Assembly (NCBI GenBank): GCA_017512285.1 | Contig: JAFWGU010000019.1 | Coordinates: 1-64,000, forward strand | From: Erysipelotrichaceae bacterium | GTDB lineage: Bacteria > Bacillota_I > Bacilli_A > Erysipelotrichales > Erysipelotrichaceae | Direction of reading: 5' to 3' | Length of the DNA stretch: 64,000 bases | Shown: positions 6,754 through 15,102 of the stretch, in pieces | Layout: every line of letters begins with the position of its first letter | Position numbering within the stretch: the stretch's first letter is position 1 | Translations under genes and position numbers: made by a program | The notes under the pieces: model-generated | Database searches by the model: none | What the model was told of the DNA's origin: nothing | Seen by the model: the letters and a program-made list of their open reading frames with translations, nothing else

Positions 6754-9239
6754 GCAAGACAAACGACAACATCATAAGAGCACCTCTGAATGATCTGATT
6801 TCAGAGCGCTATGGCGAATATGCTAAGGACATCATCCAGGACCGTGCCTTACCGGATGCCAGAGACGGTCTGAAGCCGGTACAGAGAAGGATCCTGTATG
6901 CCATGTACAAGGACGGCAATACGGCTGACAAGGCCTTCAGAAAGAGCGCCAAGACCGTAGGTCTGGTTATCGGTAACTATCACCCGCATGGTGACATCAG
7001 CATCTACGAGGCCATGGTCAGAATGTCTCAGAACTGGAAGATGAACTACTCTCTGGTTGAGATGCACGGCAATAACGGTTCCATTGACGACGACCCGCCG
7101 GCAGCCATGCGTTATACCGAAGCCAGACTGGCTTCGATCAGCGAAACCCTGCTGGAGGACATTGACAAGGATACCGTCATCTGGGCACCAAACTTTGACG
7201 ATACCGAAAATGAGCCGACGGTATTGCCGGCTAAGTATTCAAACCTGTTAGTAAACGGGGCAACGGGCATTGCGGCTGGCTATGCTACCAACATCCCGCC
7301 ACATAACCTGAAGGAAATAATTGACGGTACCATCTACAGGATCAATCATCCACATTGTTCCTTAGACGAAGTGATGACCATCGTAAAGGGACCTGACTTC
7401 CCGACCGGCGGCATCGTACAGGGCATTGACGGCATCAGGGAAGCCTTTGAAACAGGAAAAGGCCGCATCGTCATCAGAAGCCGTACCTCAATTGAAAAGA
7501 CCAAGACGAATCAGCAGATCGTAATTACCGAGATCCCTTACGAAGTAGTAAAGGTCAATCTGGTAAAGAAGATAGATGACATCAGATTCAACCATGACAT
7601 CGATGGCATTCTGGACGTACGTGACGAATCAGACCGCAACGGCCTGAAGGTCGTAGTCGACGTTCACAAGGATGCCGATGCCAGCAGCATTCTCAACTAT
7701 CTGTTTAAGAACACGGATCTGCAGATATATTACTCATACAACATGATCTCAATCGTCAACCAGCGCCCGATGTTACTGGGTCTGCTGGATTCACTGGATG
7801 CCTACATTGCCTTCGTTCAGGAGGTCGTTAGAGCCAGAAGCGAGTTCGAGTACAAGAAGAGGATTGAGAGAAATCACATTTTACAGGGTCTCATCAAGGC
7901 CGTTTCGGTACTTGATGAAGTCATAAGGATCATCAGGGCATCCAAGGACAAGAAGGATGCCAAGAACAGACTCATTGAGCGTTTCGGATTCACCGAGATC
8001 CAGGCTGAGGCCATCGTCAATCTGCGTCTGTACCGTCTGACCAATACCGACGTATTTGAGTTAAGGGAAGAGTATGCCAGACTGGTTGCCGAGTGCAAGG
8101 AGCTCAAGGACATCATCGAAAACGAATCAAGACTCAATGAGGTCATCTGTGAAGAGCTGAAGGAAACTGCCGCAAGGTACGGCCATGACCGTAAGACTGA
8201 CATTGAAAACGAAGTAGCTGAACTGCAGATCGACAAGATGAGCATGATCACCAATGAGCATGTCGTCGTTACATTGTCCAGAGACGGCTACATCAAGAGA
8301 GTAAGCATGCGTTCTTACAAGTCCGTGAGCGACTCTCTGACCGGCCTTAAGGACGATGACCAGCTGGTTGGCGTCTGTGAGGCCGATACGGTCGATACGA
8401 TGCTGCTATTTACCGAGTCAGGGGAATATGTCTGCCTGCCGGTTTACCAGCTCCAGGAGGCCAAATGGAAGGATATCGGCCAGCATGTTTCAATTTACTG
8501 CAAGGTCAATAACTCCGAGAAATTCATCGGAGCCTGCCTGGTCAAGGATTTCCATACCTATGCCTGGATCCTGACGATAAGTGATTCCGGTCAGATCAAG
8601 AGAACACCGGTCGAACCTTGGTTGTTACAGAGGACTTCAAAGAGCTCAACAGCCATGAAACTGGACGACAGGGACAAGATGACAGGCGTAGCTCTGGCGT
8701 ATGACGATGATGAGGTCGTCTTACTGACAAGGGAAGGCTACGCATTAAGATACAGCGTAAATGAGATACCGCAGGTCGGCGTCAAGGCCAAGGGTGTAAG
8801 AGCTGTAAAGCTTACCGGCGATGATGAGCTGGTATCATTAAGCGTCATCAACAGAAAGCAGACCGAACTGGTCGTAGTTACCGACAAGTCCGGTACCAAG
8901 AGGCTCAAACTGGCTGACGTTCAGGTAACCAGCAGGGCTACCAAGGGCATGCTCATAGCCAAGAAAAACAAGACAAATCCTCATGCAGTTCGCTACGGTA
9001 TTGCCTGCAGCCTGAATGATGATTTATCATTAATCAATAAGGAAGGCCTTATGAACGTAAAGGCCAAGGACATATCCTTACTGGGCAAGGATTCAAGATT
9101 CTCGAATCCATTGACCAACAGAGAGTTCTACCGGATCACCGGCATTGAAGAAGTAAGGATCGTTGACATACCTGAAAACGTGCCAACGAAGAAGAGTTTT
9201 GAAGAGATTTCACTGGAGGGACTGGAATATGAAGAATAG
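6750..9239 (+). CDS. parC: DNA topoisomerase IV subunit A (ParC)
   Basis: 829 residues. The winged-helix/tower core carries the active-site Tyr124 within AAMRYTEARL, and a C-terminal beta-pinwheel follows. The motifs HGNNGS and QDRALPDARDGLKPVQRRI are those of Firmicute ParC/GrlA. ATGA overlap with parE indicates translational coupling. Notable: the quinolone-determining loop reads HPHGDISIYE, so Ile83 occupies the position that is Ser in most susceptible ParC/GyrA proteins; the acidic residue (Glu87) is kept. It supplies DNA cleavage and religation for topoisomerase IV. Confidence 0.95.
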   Translation: MSKTNDNIIRAPLNDLISERYGEYAKDIIQDRALPDARDGLKPVQRRILYAMYKDGNTADKAFRKSAKTVGLVIGNYHPHGDISIYEAMVRMSQNWKMNYSLVEMHGNNGSIDDDPPAAMRYTEARLASISETLLEDIDKDTVIWAPNFDDTENEPTVLPAKYSNLLVNGATGIAAGYATNIPPHNLKEIIDGTIYRINHPHCSLDEVMTIVKGPDFPTGGIVQGIDGIREAFETGKGRIVIRSRTSIEKTKTNQQIVITEIPYEVVKVNLVKKIDDIRFNHDIDGILDVRDESDRNGLKVVVDVHKDADASSILNYLFKNTDLQIYYSYNMISIVNQRPMLLGLLDSLDAYIAFVQEVVRARSEFEYKKRIERNHILQGLIKAVSVLDEVIRIIRASKDKKDAKNRLIERFGFTEIQAEAIVNLRLYRLTNTDVFELREEYARLVAECKELKDIIENESRLNEVICEELKETAARYGHDRKTDIENEVAELQIDKMSMITNEHVVVTLSRDGYIKRVSMRSYKSVSDSLTGLKDDDQLVGVCEADTVDTMLLFTESGEYVCLPVYQLQEAKWKDIGQHVSIYCKVNNSEKFIGACLVKDFHTYAWILTISDSGQIKRTPVEPWLLQRTSKSSTAMKLDDRDKMTGVALAYDDDEVVLLTREGYALRYSVNEIPQVGVKAKGVRAVKLTGDDELVSLSVINRKQTELVVVTDKSGTKRLKLADVQVTSRATKGMLIAKKNKTNPHAVRYGIACSLNDDLSLINKEGLMNVKAKDISLLGKDSRFSNPLTNREFYRITGIEEVRIVDIPENVPTKKSFEEISLEGLEYEE

Positions 9240-10341
9240 TCTTAAGATATTTCTGCTGTTACTGACATACGTATTGATAGCCGTATGTACTTTCGGAATA
9301 GTCACCTGGATGTATCAGGTACCGGTACCGCAGATTGGAAAACTTGACTATCAGCTTTACATCGGCATCGCTGCCGGCGTACTTGGACTGATACTTGGCT
9401 TCATCGCTGCCTTTGCCAACACAAAGAAGAAGAGTGTTGAAAGGACGGTGCCTGCTGAGCAGGTGGCAGAAGTCGCTGAACCTGAAGCAGAAGAATCAGA
9501 AACACCTGCCGAAAGCGAACCTGAGACTGAAGAAAGTGCTGAAACCGTAAATGAAGAACCGGCAGAAAGCATTGAAGAACCAGTTGAAGAGGCTCAGGAG
9601 CCAGTGGAAATACCTGTAATTGAAGAGGAACCGGCAGTTATGCCGGCAGTTGAAGACGACTATCAGCTGACAGAGCCTGAAGGCACTTCCAATGAAGAAT
9701 ATGAGGAAACTAACTCAGATGAACTGTTCATAGGCGATCAGCCTGAAGAAAGGGGCATGGTCGAACCAAATGACATTACTCAGGTCATAACTCCAATCGT
9801 TGAAGAGCCTCAGGAAGTCCTGAACGCCGAAGCTCCACCTGTGGTAATCGTGTCTCCTTTAGGACCGAGAAACACCAGAAAGATTGAAACAATTGAAGAG
9901 CAGGTCGATGATGAGGAACTGGAGGAAGCCATCAGAGAAACTGAGGAGCCTACACTGTTTGACATGATCGATGAAGTTGAAGAAACCGTTGAGAAGGTTG
10001 AACAGCCTGAAGAAGTTCAGGAGCCTGAAGTTTCAAGTGAATATGAGGCAATGCCGATGCCTGAACCGCAGGATCTTTCTGATACCCAGGAGAGTTTCAT
10101 TCATGACTCTCGCGTATCTTACATGAACGAGGAAGGCAAGCCGCAGTTCGTCATCACTCAGAACATTGAGAAGATCGATGACATCCCTGAAGAAGAGAAG
10201 AAGCCGAATTTCCAAGGCTATGATGTTCAGGCAGAAAAGATGGCCAGAGTTTCCAGCTTCATTAACAAGGTTCTGACAGCGATACTGATCGCGGCCCTGC
10301 TGTTTGGCATCTACTGGCTGTATACGAAGTATTTCAGTTAA
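9229..10341 (+). CDS. Acidic Glu/Pro-rich protein with three membrane segments, unknown function
   Basis: 370 residues from the ATG at 9229 (after GGAGGG), overlapping the parC end by 11 bases. Two hydrophobic segments lie near the N-terminus (about 6-27 and 42-62). They are followed by some 260 residues dominated by Glu, Pro and Val with many EEP/EPE units, and a last membrane segment (about 345-366) before a short tail. The middle is almost certainly disordered and strongly negative. I recognise no family. Its place between topoisomerase IV and ribosome-assembly genes gives no firm hint. A similar composition occurs in the NusA tail and the ORF at 61324. Confidence 0.75.
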   Translation: MKNSLKIFLLLLTYVLIAVCTFGIVTWMYQVPVPQIGKLDYQLYIGIAAGVLGLILGFIAAFANTKKKSVERTVPAEQVAEVAEPEAEESETPAESEPETEESAETVNEEPAESIEEPVEEAQEPVEIPVIEEEPAVMPAVEDDYQLTEPEGTSNEEYEETNSDELFIGDQPEERGMVEPNDITQVITPIVEEPQEVLNAEAPPVVIVSPLGPRNTRKIETIEEQVDDEELEEAIRETEEPTLFDMIDEVEETVEKVEQPEEVQEPEVSSEYEAMPMPEPQDLSDTQESFIHDSRVSYMNEEGKPQFVITQNIEKIDDIPEEEKKPNFQGYDVQAEKMARVSSFINKVLTAILIAALLFGIYWLYTKYFS

Positions 10342-10343
10342 TC

Positions 10344-11396
10344 ATGAGTGAAAAACGTTGCATAGGCTGCGGAGCTTTGCTGCAGGATAAGGACCCTGAG
10401 GCCGTCGGCTACGCCGTAAGCCTGGAGATGGATTACTGCCAGCGCTGCTTCCGCATGATCCATTATGACAAGCATGTCTCAGCCGGTGTCGTTCCCCTGA
10501 ATGACCTGGAACACCTTAAGGGTACCAAGGGGACATACGTGTGGATAATGGACGTAATGGACATAGAGACGTCACTGGACAGTGCTTTCGTGGACTTCTT
10601 CCGTGATCACTACTGTTTCATCGTTGTTAACAAGTGCGACCTGTTACCGGAAACGGTAGGGGAAAGCAAGATAAGAAACTTCGTGCTGGACAGGCTGAAG
10701 AAATGCAGGACGAGAGTCATTGACATTATTCTGAGAGGCATGGGCAGTGATTTCAGAAGTGAATTCCGTAAGAAGATATCCGACAGGGTGAGCGACGATC
10801 TGGTAATGGTAGGCGTTGCCAATGTCGGCAAGAGCACGGTCATAAATGATCTGCTCGGCAAGGAAGTGCTGACGGTCAACCGTCATCCAAGCACGACCCT
10901 GCAGTTCAACTACATAAACAGCGACTACGGCCGTATCGTGGACTCCGTAGGTCTGGTAGACGGCAACAGCGTTCAGGCATATCTGCATGACAGTGATCTC
11001 AAGAAGATCGTACCTAACCGCCGCATCAGGCCGACGATCTATCAGCTGAAGGATGATCAGACTATCTCCATAGGCGGCTTTGCCAGAATAGATCTGTTTG
11101 ACTGCAGGAATGTAACAGTTGTATGTTATGTATCAAATCTCTGTACCGTTCAGCGTAACGCTCAGAAAAACGCTGACAGGCTCTGGAATGAGCATATGGG
11201 CAGAGAGTTAAGGCCGGTATTGAAGAATGGCGGCAGTTTTGATGAATTTAAGAAGACCGATTTCCCGCAGTATGCCACTAAAAGAGACATCTGCATAGAG
11301 GGAGCGGGCTGGTTATGCATAAGTGGGAGTTACTCTCACCTTGAAGTTTACAGCGATAAGAGAATAAAGATTCGTAATAGAAAGGCGATGATCTGA
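10344..11396 (+). CDS. yqeH: Ribosome biogenesis GTPase YqeH
   Basis: 350 residues. An N-terminal zinc finger (CIGCG at 6-10 and CQRC further on) is followed by a circularly permuted GTPase: the NKCD (G4) motif precedes the P-loop GVANVGKST near residue 155-165. YqeH is required for 30S subunit assembly in Bacillus subtilis. It starts three bases after the preceding stop and its stop overlaps the next gene (TGATG), so it sits in one operon with yhbY and nadD. Confidence 0.95.
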   Translation: MSEKRCIGCGALLQDKDPEAVGYAVSLEMDYCQRCFRMIHYDKHVSAGVVPLNDLEHLKGTKGTYVWIMDVMDIETSLDSAFVDFFRDHYCFIVVNKCDLLPETVGESKIRNFVLDRLKKCRTRVIDIILRGMGSDFRSEFRKKISDRVSDDLVMVGVANVGKSTVINDLLGKEVLTVNRHPSTTLQFNYINSDYGRIVDSVGLVDGNSVQAYLHDSDLKKIVPNRRIRPTIYQLKDDQTISIGGFARIDLFDCRNVTVVCYVSNLCTVQRNAQKNADRLWNEHMGRELRPVLKNGGSFDEFKKTDFPQYATKRDICIEGAGWLCISGSYSHLEVYSDKRIKIRNRKAMI

Positions 11397-11689
11397 TGTT
11401 AACAAAGACACAGAGACAGTATCTGAAGGGGCTGGCAAATACACTGAAGCCGCTTGTTCAGATCGGCAAGAGCGGGCTGAATGAAAACATCATCGTAAGC
11501 GTTGATGAGGTTCTGGAAGCCCATGAACTGTGTAAAATCAGCATCCTGAATACCTGTCAGCAGGAAACAGGTGAGATCGCACTGGATCTTTCCAGTGCCA
11601 CCAACAGTGACATTGTTTCTCAGTTAGGAAGGAAGATAGTGCTGTTCAGACGTAATCTGAAGAAGGGCACTATAACGTTGCCAAAATGA
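11396..11689 (+). CDS. yhbY: RNA-binding protein YhbY (CRM domain)
   Basis: 97 residues, one CRS1/YhbY (CRM) domain with LKPLVQIGKSGL and the later ALDLSS and GRKIVLFR segments. It binds pre-50S particles in E. coli; in Firmicutes (YqeI) it follows yqeH as here. Translation is coupled to both neighbours by overlapping codons. Confidence 0.93.
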   Translation: MLTKTQRQYLKGLANTLKPLVQIGKSGLNENIIVSVDEVLEAHELCKISILNTCQQETGEIALDLSSATNSDIVSQLGRKIVLFRRNLKKGTITLPK

Positions 11690-12705
11690 GGAAGATAGGA
11701 CTGCTGGGCGGCAGTTTTGATCCCATCCATGAAGGCCACATTCATGTGGCTTTAATTGTCTATAACGCACTGAACCTGGATGAAGTGTGGTTTTTGCCGA
11801 CAGTAAAGACCCCTCTGAAGGACAGAGGACTGGCTGACATAAAGCACAGGGCCGCCATGATCAGAATGATCATCAAGCCCTACCGCAACTTCAAACTGAG
11901 CATGATTGAGGAGAAGAACACCGTACCGTCCTACAGCATCAATACGGCGCGTCTGTTGCACAGAATGTATCCGGACGATAAGTTCTACTGGCTGATCGGT
12001 TCAGACGTCCTGGACCAGCTGGATCACTGGAAGGACATCAATGAACTGAAGAAGCTGGTTACCTTCATCTGCGTACAGAGAGACGAAGAATACCGTCATG
12101 AAGATGTGATGATGATAAAGGGCGACATCCACCCGGCCAGTTCGACAATGGTACGTAACGGAGACTTTACCTACATTCCGGAAAACATCCGTAACTACAT
12201 CATGGATAACGGCCTGTATTGCGAGTCCATAGCCAGATCAACGGTATCCGAGAAAAGATGGAAGCATGTTCAGTCCGTGGCTGAACTATGCCGCCAGTTT
12301 GCCATCGGCAACGGCGCAGATCCTGACAAGGCTTACAGGGCCGGCTTGCTTCATGACTGTGCCAAGGACATGGACAGATCAATGGCGGAAGCCTACATGA
12401 GGATATACCATCCTGACAAGATGGATCTCAACTACAACATCTGGCATCAGTATGTCGGAGCCAGTTATCTGTCAAAATACTTCAAGCTAAGAGACAAGGA
12501 GATATTAAGGGCAGTTGAACACCACTGCCTTGGCGATGATGACAGTCTTCTCTCAATGATCGTATACTGCGCTGACAAGCTCGACCCGATAAGGGGATAT
12601 GATTCCTCAAGCGAGATCGAATTATGCACCGGAAACATCAGGGAAGGCTTCAGACTGGTTCATGAGGAACAGGATGAATACCTGCGCAAGGAGGGAGTAC
12701 TATGA
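11686..12705 (+). CDS. nadD: NadD-YqeK fusion: nicotinate-nucleotide adenylyltransferase plus HD hydrolase
   Basis: 339 residues. Residues 1-190 are NadD, with the nucleotidyltransferase motif GSFDPIHEGH at 9-18 and the C-terminal SSTMVR signature. NadD makes deamido-NAD from NaMN and ATP. Residues from about 192 form an HD domain (His near 194, HD in LLHDCAKD near 222) like YqeK, a symmetrical Ap4A hydrolase. In Bacillus these are two adjacent genes (yqeJ-yqeK); here one reading frame covers both without a stop. The Ap4A role rests on family knowledge. ATGA overlaps occur on both sides. Confidence 0.93.
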   Translation: MRKIGLLGGSFDPIHEGHIHVALIVYNALNLDEVWFLPTVKTPLKDRGLADIKHRAAMIRMIIKPYRNFKLSMIEEKNTVPSYSINTARLLHRMYPDDKFYWLIGSDVLDQLDHWKDINELKKLVTFICVQRDEEYRHEDVMMIKGDIHPASSTMVRNGDFTYIPENIRNYIMDNGLYCESIARSTVSEKRWKHVQSVAELCRQFAIGNGADPDKAYRAGLLHDCAKDMDRSMAEAYMRIYHPDKMDLNYNIWHQYVGASYLSKYFKLRDKEILRAVEHHCLGDDDSLLSMIVYCADKLDPIRGYDSSSEIELCTGNIREGFRLVHEEQDEYLRKEGVL

Positions 12706-13397
12706 TTGGAATAATCGTTGCGATGGCCCTGGAAAGAGAAGCCATTCAGCAGCATCTTGAAGATTATAAATGCGTGAACTACGGCAGGCAGAACTACTAC
12801 ATCGGAACCATCAGCGGCAGGGATGTGACCCTGGCTGAATGCGGTGTAGGCAAGGTGGCGTCAGCCATAACCGCTACAAGGCTTATCGAGCACTTCGGGT
12901 GCGATGAGATCATCAACATCGGTACTGCAGGCGGCATCAAGGAATATGAGAACGTTCTGGATGTCGTAGTCGTTGACAAAAGCACCTATCATGACTGGGA
13001 CAATGAATCGGTAAATGATGAACCCAGAAGCTTCGCCACTCAGAACGGCTATGTGTTTGATTCAGATCCGCATCTGGTTGAACTGGCCAGAAAGACGATG
13101 GAACAGTTCAGCGATCATAAGACATACGTCGGACACATCGTATCAGGTGATGCTTTTGTCCGCTTCGACGATCTGGTTCAGATGATACAAAAAAACTTTC
13201 CGGAAGCAGTTGCCTGCGACATGGAAAGTGCATCAATAGGTCATGTGTGTACGATGTATGACGTACCGTTTGTGGTCATAAGATCATTAAGCGACATCGT
13301 CATAAAGGAAGGCAATGAAATGGATTTCCAAACCTATGCCCGCCAGGCCAGCGATAGGGCTGCCCGCTTTACCAGGGCCTTTCTTGAAAGGCATTAG
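12702..13397 (+). CDS. mtnN: 5'-methylthioadenosine/S-adenosylhomocysteine nucleosidase
   Basis: 231 residues, the normal length. MIGIIVAMALERE at the N-terminus, the purine-binding CDMESAS segment near 171-177 with the catalytic-site Glu, and SLSD with the proton-donor Asp near 200. It hydrolyses MTA and SAH to adenine and the thiopentose, recycling methionine and detoxifying SAH. It takes the place of rsfS, which follows yqeK in Bacillus, and overlaps the upstream stop by ATGA. Confidence 0.94.
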   Translation: MIGIIVAMALEREAIQQHLEDYKCVNYGRQNYYIGTISGRDVTLAECGVGKVASAITATRLIEHFGCDEIINIGTAGGIKEYENVLDVVVVDKSTYHDWDNESVNDEPRSFATQNGYVFDSDPHLVELARKTMEQFSDHKTYVGHIVSGDAFVRFDDLVQMIQKNFPEAVACDMESASIGHVCTMYDVPFVVIRSLSDIVIKEGNEMDFQTYARQASDRAARFTRAFLERH

Positions 13398-13894
13398 TTC
13401 TGCGGCAGAAGACCGTTGTTGATCATCCAGTTTTCAACGCTGGATGTGGTCAGACTGTGGGATTCATCCCACTCGATTACGGAAGTGACTCTGACCTTTC
13501 CGTCTTCGTTGACCAGTGTAACAAAGGCAGGGTAGTCAAAGAAGCCCCAGCGTTCCCTTGTCTGCTCGCTGGTAAGATCGGTTCCCTTGAGGTCGCAGTA
13601 TGACAGGGAGTCAAAGCTCTTCATCCTGTGCTGCTTAAGCAGCTGAGTCAGGATGGCGTTGAACAGATAGATGCTGTTGGGATCCTCACTGTTGTAGAAA
13701 ACGATGTGAACATCCTCGGCACTTGTCTCAACATACTTGTCAACGGTAGCGACCGTATAACCCGGACTCGTATTGAAATTGATCTTCTCCATTTCAATGA
13801 CGGCCGTTGATGTCTGATTGTCAACGTAGACCTTATAGGTAAATGAAGATATTAATGCGATTATTATCAGATAGAATAATCCGCGCTTAAGCAT
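13394..13894 (-). CDS. Membrane-anchored thioredoxin-fold-like protein, unknown function
   Basis: 166 residues. One N-terminal membrane anchor (about 5-22) precedes an extracytoplasmic domain whose pattern (strand HIVFYNSED, helix, then YPAFVTLVNEDGKV) resembles a thioredoxin fold, with a cis-Pro-like Tyr-Pro. There is no CxxC motif, so a redox role is not supported. GAGGTG lies six bases before the ATG at 13894 and only one base before the upstream ATG at 13903, so I use 13894. It is convergent with mtnN; the stop codons overlap. Confidence 0.7.
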   Translation of the reverse strand: MLKRGLFYLIIIALISSFTYKVYVDNQTSTAVIEMEKINFNTSPGYTVATVDKYVETSAEDVHIVFYNSEDPNSIYLFNAILTQLLKQHRMKSFDSLSYCDLKGTDLTSEQTRERWGFFDYPAFVTLVNEDGKVRVTSVIEWDESHSLTTSSVENWMINNGLLPQN

Positions 13895-13962
13895 AACATA
13901 CACCTCAAATGAAATTCTAGCATAAGCTGGAACTTTAGTAAACTTACAGGAGATGACGCAAC

Positions 13963-14460
13963 ATGAAGAAATGGTACCAGGAAAACTACTTTTCCAGAAG
14001 AAACTGGATACTGGAAAACCTCAGCAAACTCAAGTTAACAGGAAATCAGGCAATGATCCTGCTGATGATAGATTATGACAATGAGTTCAGACAGCCCATA
14101 ACCATTGAGCTGTTAAGCCAGCAGACAAACCTGAAGACTGATCAGGTAGACAAGATAGTCATGGATCTCTGTCAGAAGGAATACCTGCAGATCGTAAGCA
14201 GAAACCGCAAGATCGTCTATGACATCTCGGGGCTGTTTGAGGAGAAGCCGAAGATAGCCCTGCCGAGTGACCTGTTCTCAACGTTTGAAACGGAATTCGG
14301 CAGACCTCTTTCCCAGCAGGAGACGGTAATGCTGGCCCAGTGGACGGCAAACTACTCCAAGAAGGACATCATCAAGGCCTTAAGAGAAGCTTTGAAGATG
14401 AGCAAGTTCAACATGAACTACATAGACAGGATCCTGGTGAACGGTACCAATGGCAAGTAA
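13963..14460 (+). CDS. dnaD: DnaD-domain replication initiation protein
   Basis: 165 residues. An N-terminal winged-helix region is followed by a DnaB/DnaD C-terminal domain with the pattern F-x-x-E-F-G-R-P-L-S-x-x-E and a closing YIDRIL. It is shorter than Bacillus DnaD (about 230). In Bacillus DnaD loads helicase with DnaB and DnaI, and dnaD is followed by nth exactly as here. AGGAGATG precedes the ATG, and its end overlaps nth by 11 bases. Confidence 0.9.
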   Translation: MKKWYQENYFSRRNWILENLSKLKLTGNQAMILLMIDYDNEFRQPITIELLSQQTNLKTDQVDKIVMDLCQKEYLQIVSRNRKIVYDISGLFEEKPKIALPSDLFSTFETEFGRPLSQQETVMLAQWTANYSKKDIIKALREALKMSKFNMNYIDRILVNGTNGK

Positions 14461-15088
14461 GAAGGCAGATCCGCAGTTCATCTATGAAGAACTGCTGAAG
14501 TTGTTTCCCGAGGCCCATTGCGAACTGAATTTTTCTACAGTCTATCAACTTGCCGTGGCAGTGATGCTTTCGGCACAGACTACGGATGTGTCCGTAAACA
14601 GAGTTACGGGAACCCTGTTTGAAAAATATCCGGATGCCGAAGCCATGGCTCAGGCTGAACAGAAGGACGTTGAAGAGATCATTAAGAGCATCGGCCTTTA
14701 CCGTAACAAGGCAGCAAATGTCATCAGCATGTCCAGAAAGCTCCAGGAAGAGTTTTCAGGCGTGATTCCCGATGACATGGATAAACTTACGTCTCTGCCC
14801 GGAATCGGCCGTAAGAGCGCCAATGTGATCCTCTCGGAAGGGTATAAGCATCCGGCAATCGCCGTTGATACCCATGTGCACAGGGTATCAGCACGCCTTG
14901 GCCTGGCTAAGGAAACCGATACACCCGACCAGACGGAAATGAAGTTAAGAAGGAAGTTCCCAGAAGAGAACTGGAGCAAATTGCATCATCTCATGATCTT
15001 TTTCGGAAGATACAAGTGTCACAGTCGTAATCCTGAATGCGATGACTGTCCGTTCAGGGAGTATTGCAGAAGAAAGGCAAGTCATTGA
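14450..15088 (+). CDS. nth: Endonuclease III
   Basis: 212 residues. The helix-hairpin-helix LPGIGRKSANV near 115-125 includes the catalytic Lys, and the Asp of VDTHVHR near 138 completes the active site. The iron-sulfur cluster ligands are Cys190, 197, 200 and 206 in the canonical C-x6-C-x2-C-x5-C spacing. It removes oxidised pyrimidines and cuts abasic sites. The stop codon lies in the loop of the downstream terminator. Confidence 0.96.
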   Translation: MASKKADPQFIYEELLKLFPEAHCELNFSTVYQLAVAVMLSAQTTDVSVNRVTGTLFEKYPDAEAMAQAEQKDVEEIIKSIGLYRNKAANVISMSRKLQEEFSGVIPDDMDKLTSLPGIGRKSANVILSEGYKHPAIAVDTHVHRVSARLGLAKETDTPDQTEMKLRRKFPEENWSKLHHLMIFFGRYKCHSRNPECDDCPFREYCRRKASH

Positions 15089-15102
15089 TGACTTGCCTTT
15101 TT
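15073..15102. terminator. Bidirectional terminator between nth and ponA
   Basis: A 12-bp stem (15073-15084 with 15089-15100) with a 4-base loop and T-runs in both directions. The nth stop codon is inside the loop. Confidence 0.85.

Noticed and set aside
9163-9228. Upstream start for the acidic membrane protein at 9163
   Set aside because: This part lies wholly inside parC in another frame, and the ATG at 9229 has GGAGGG at the right distance.
4831-9239. gyrB-gyrA instead of parE-parC
   Set aside because: The A subunit has ParC-type HGNNGS and Firmicute ParC N-terminus; the pair is next to plsY, typical of topoisomerase IV.
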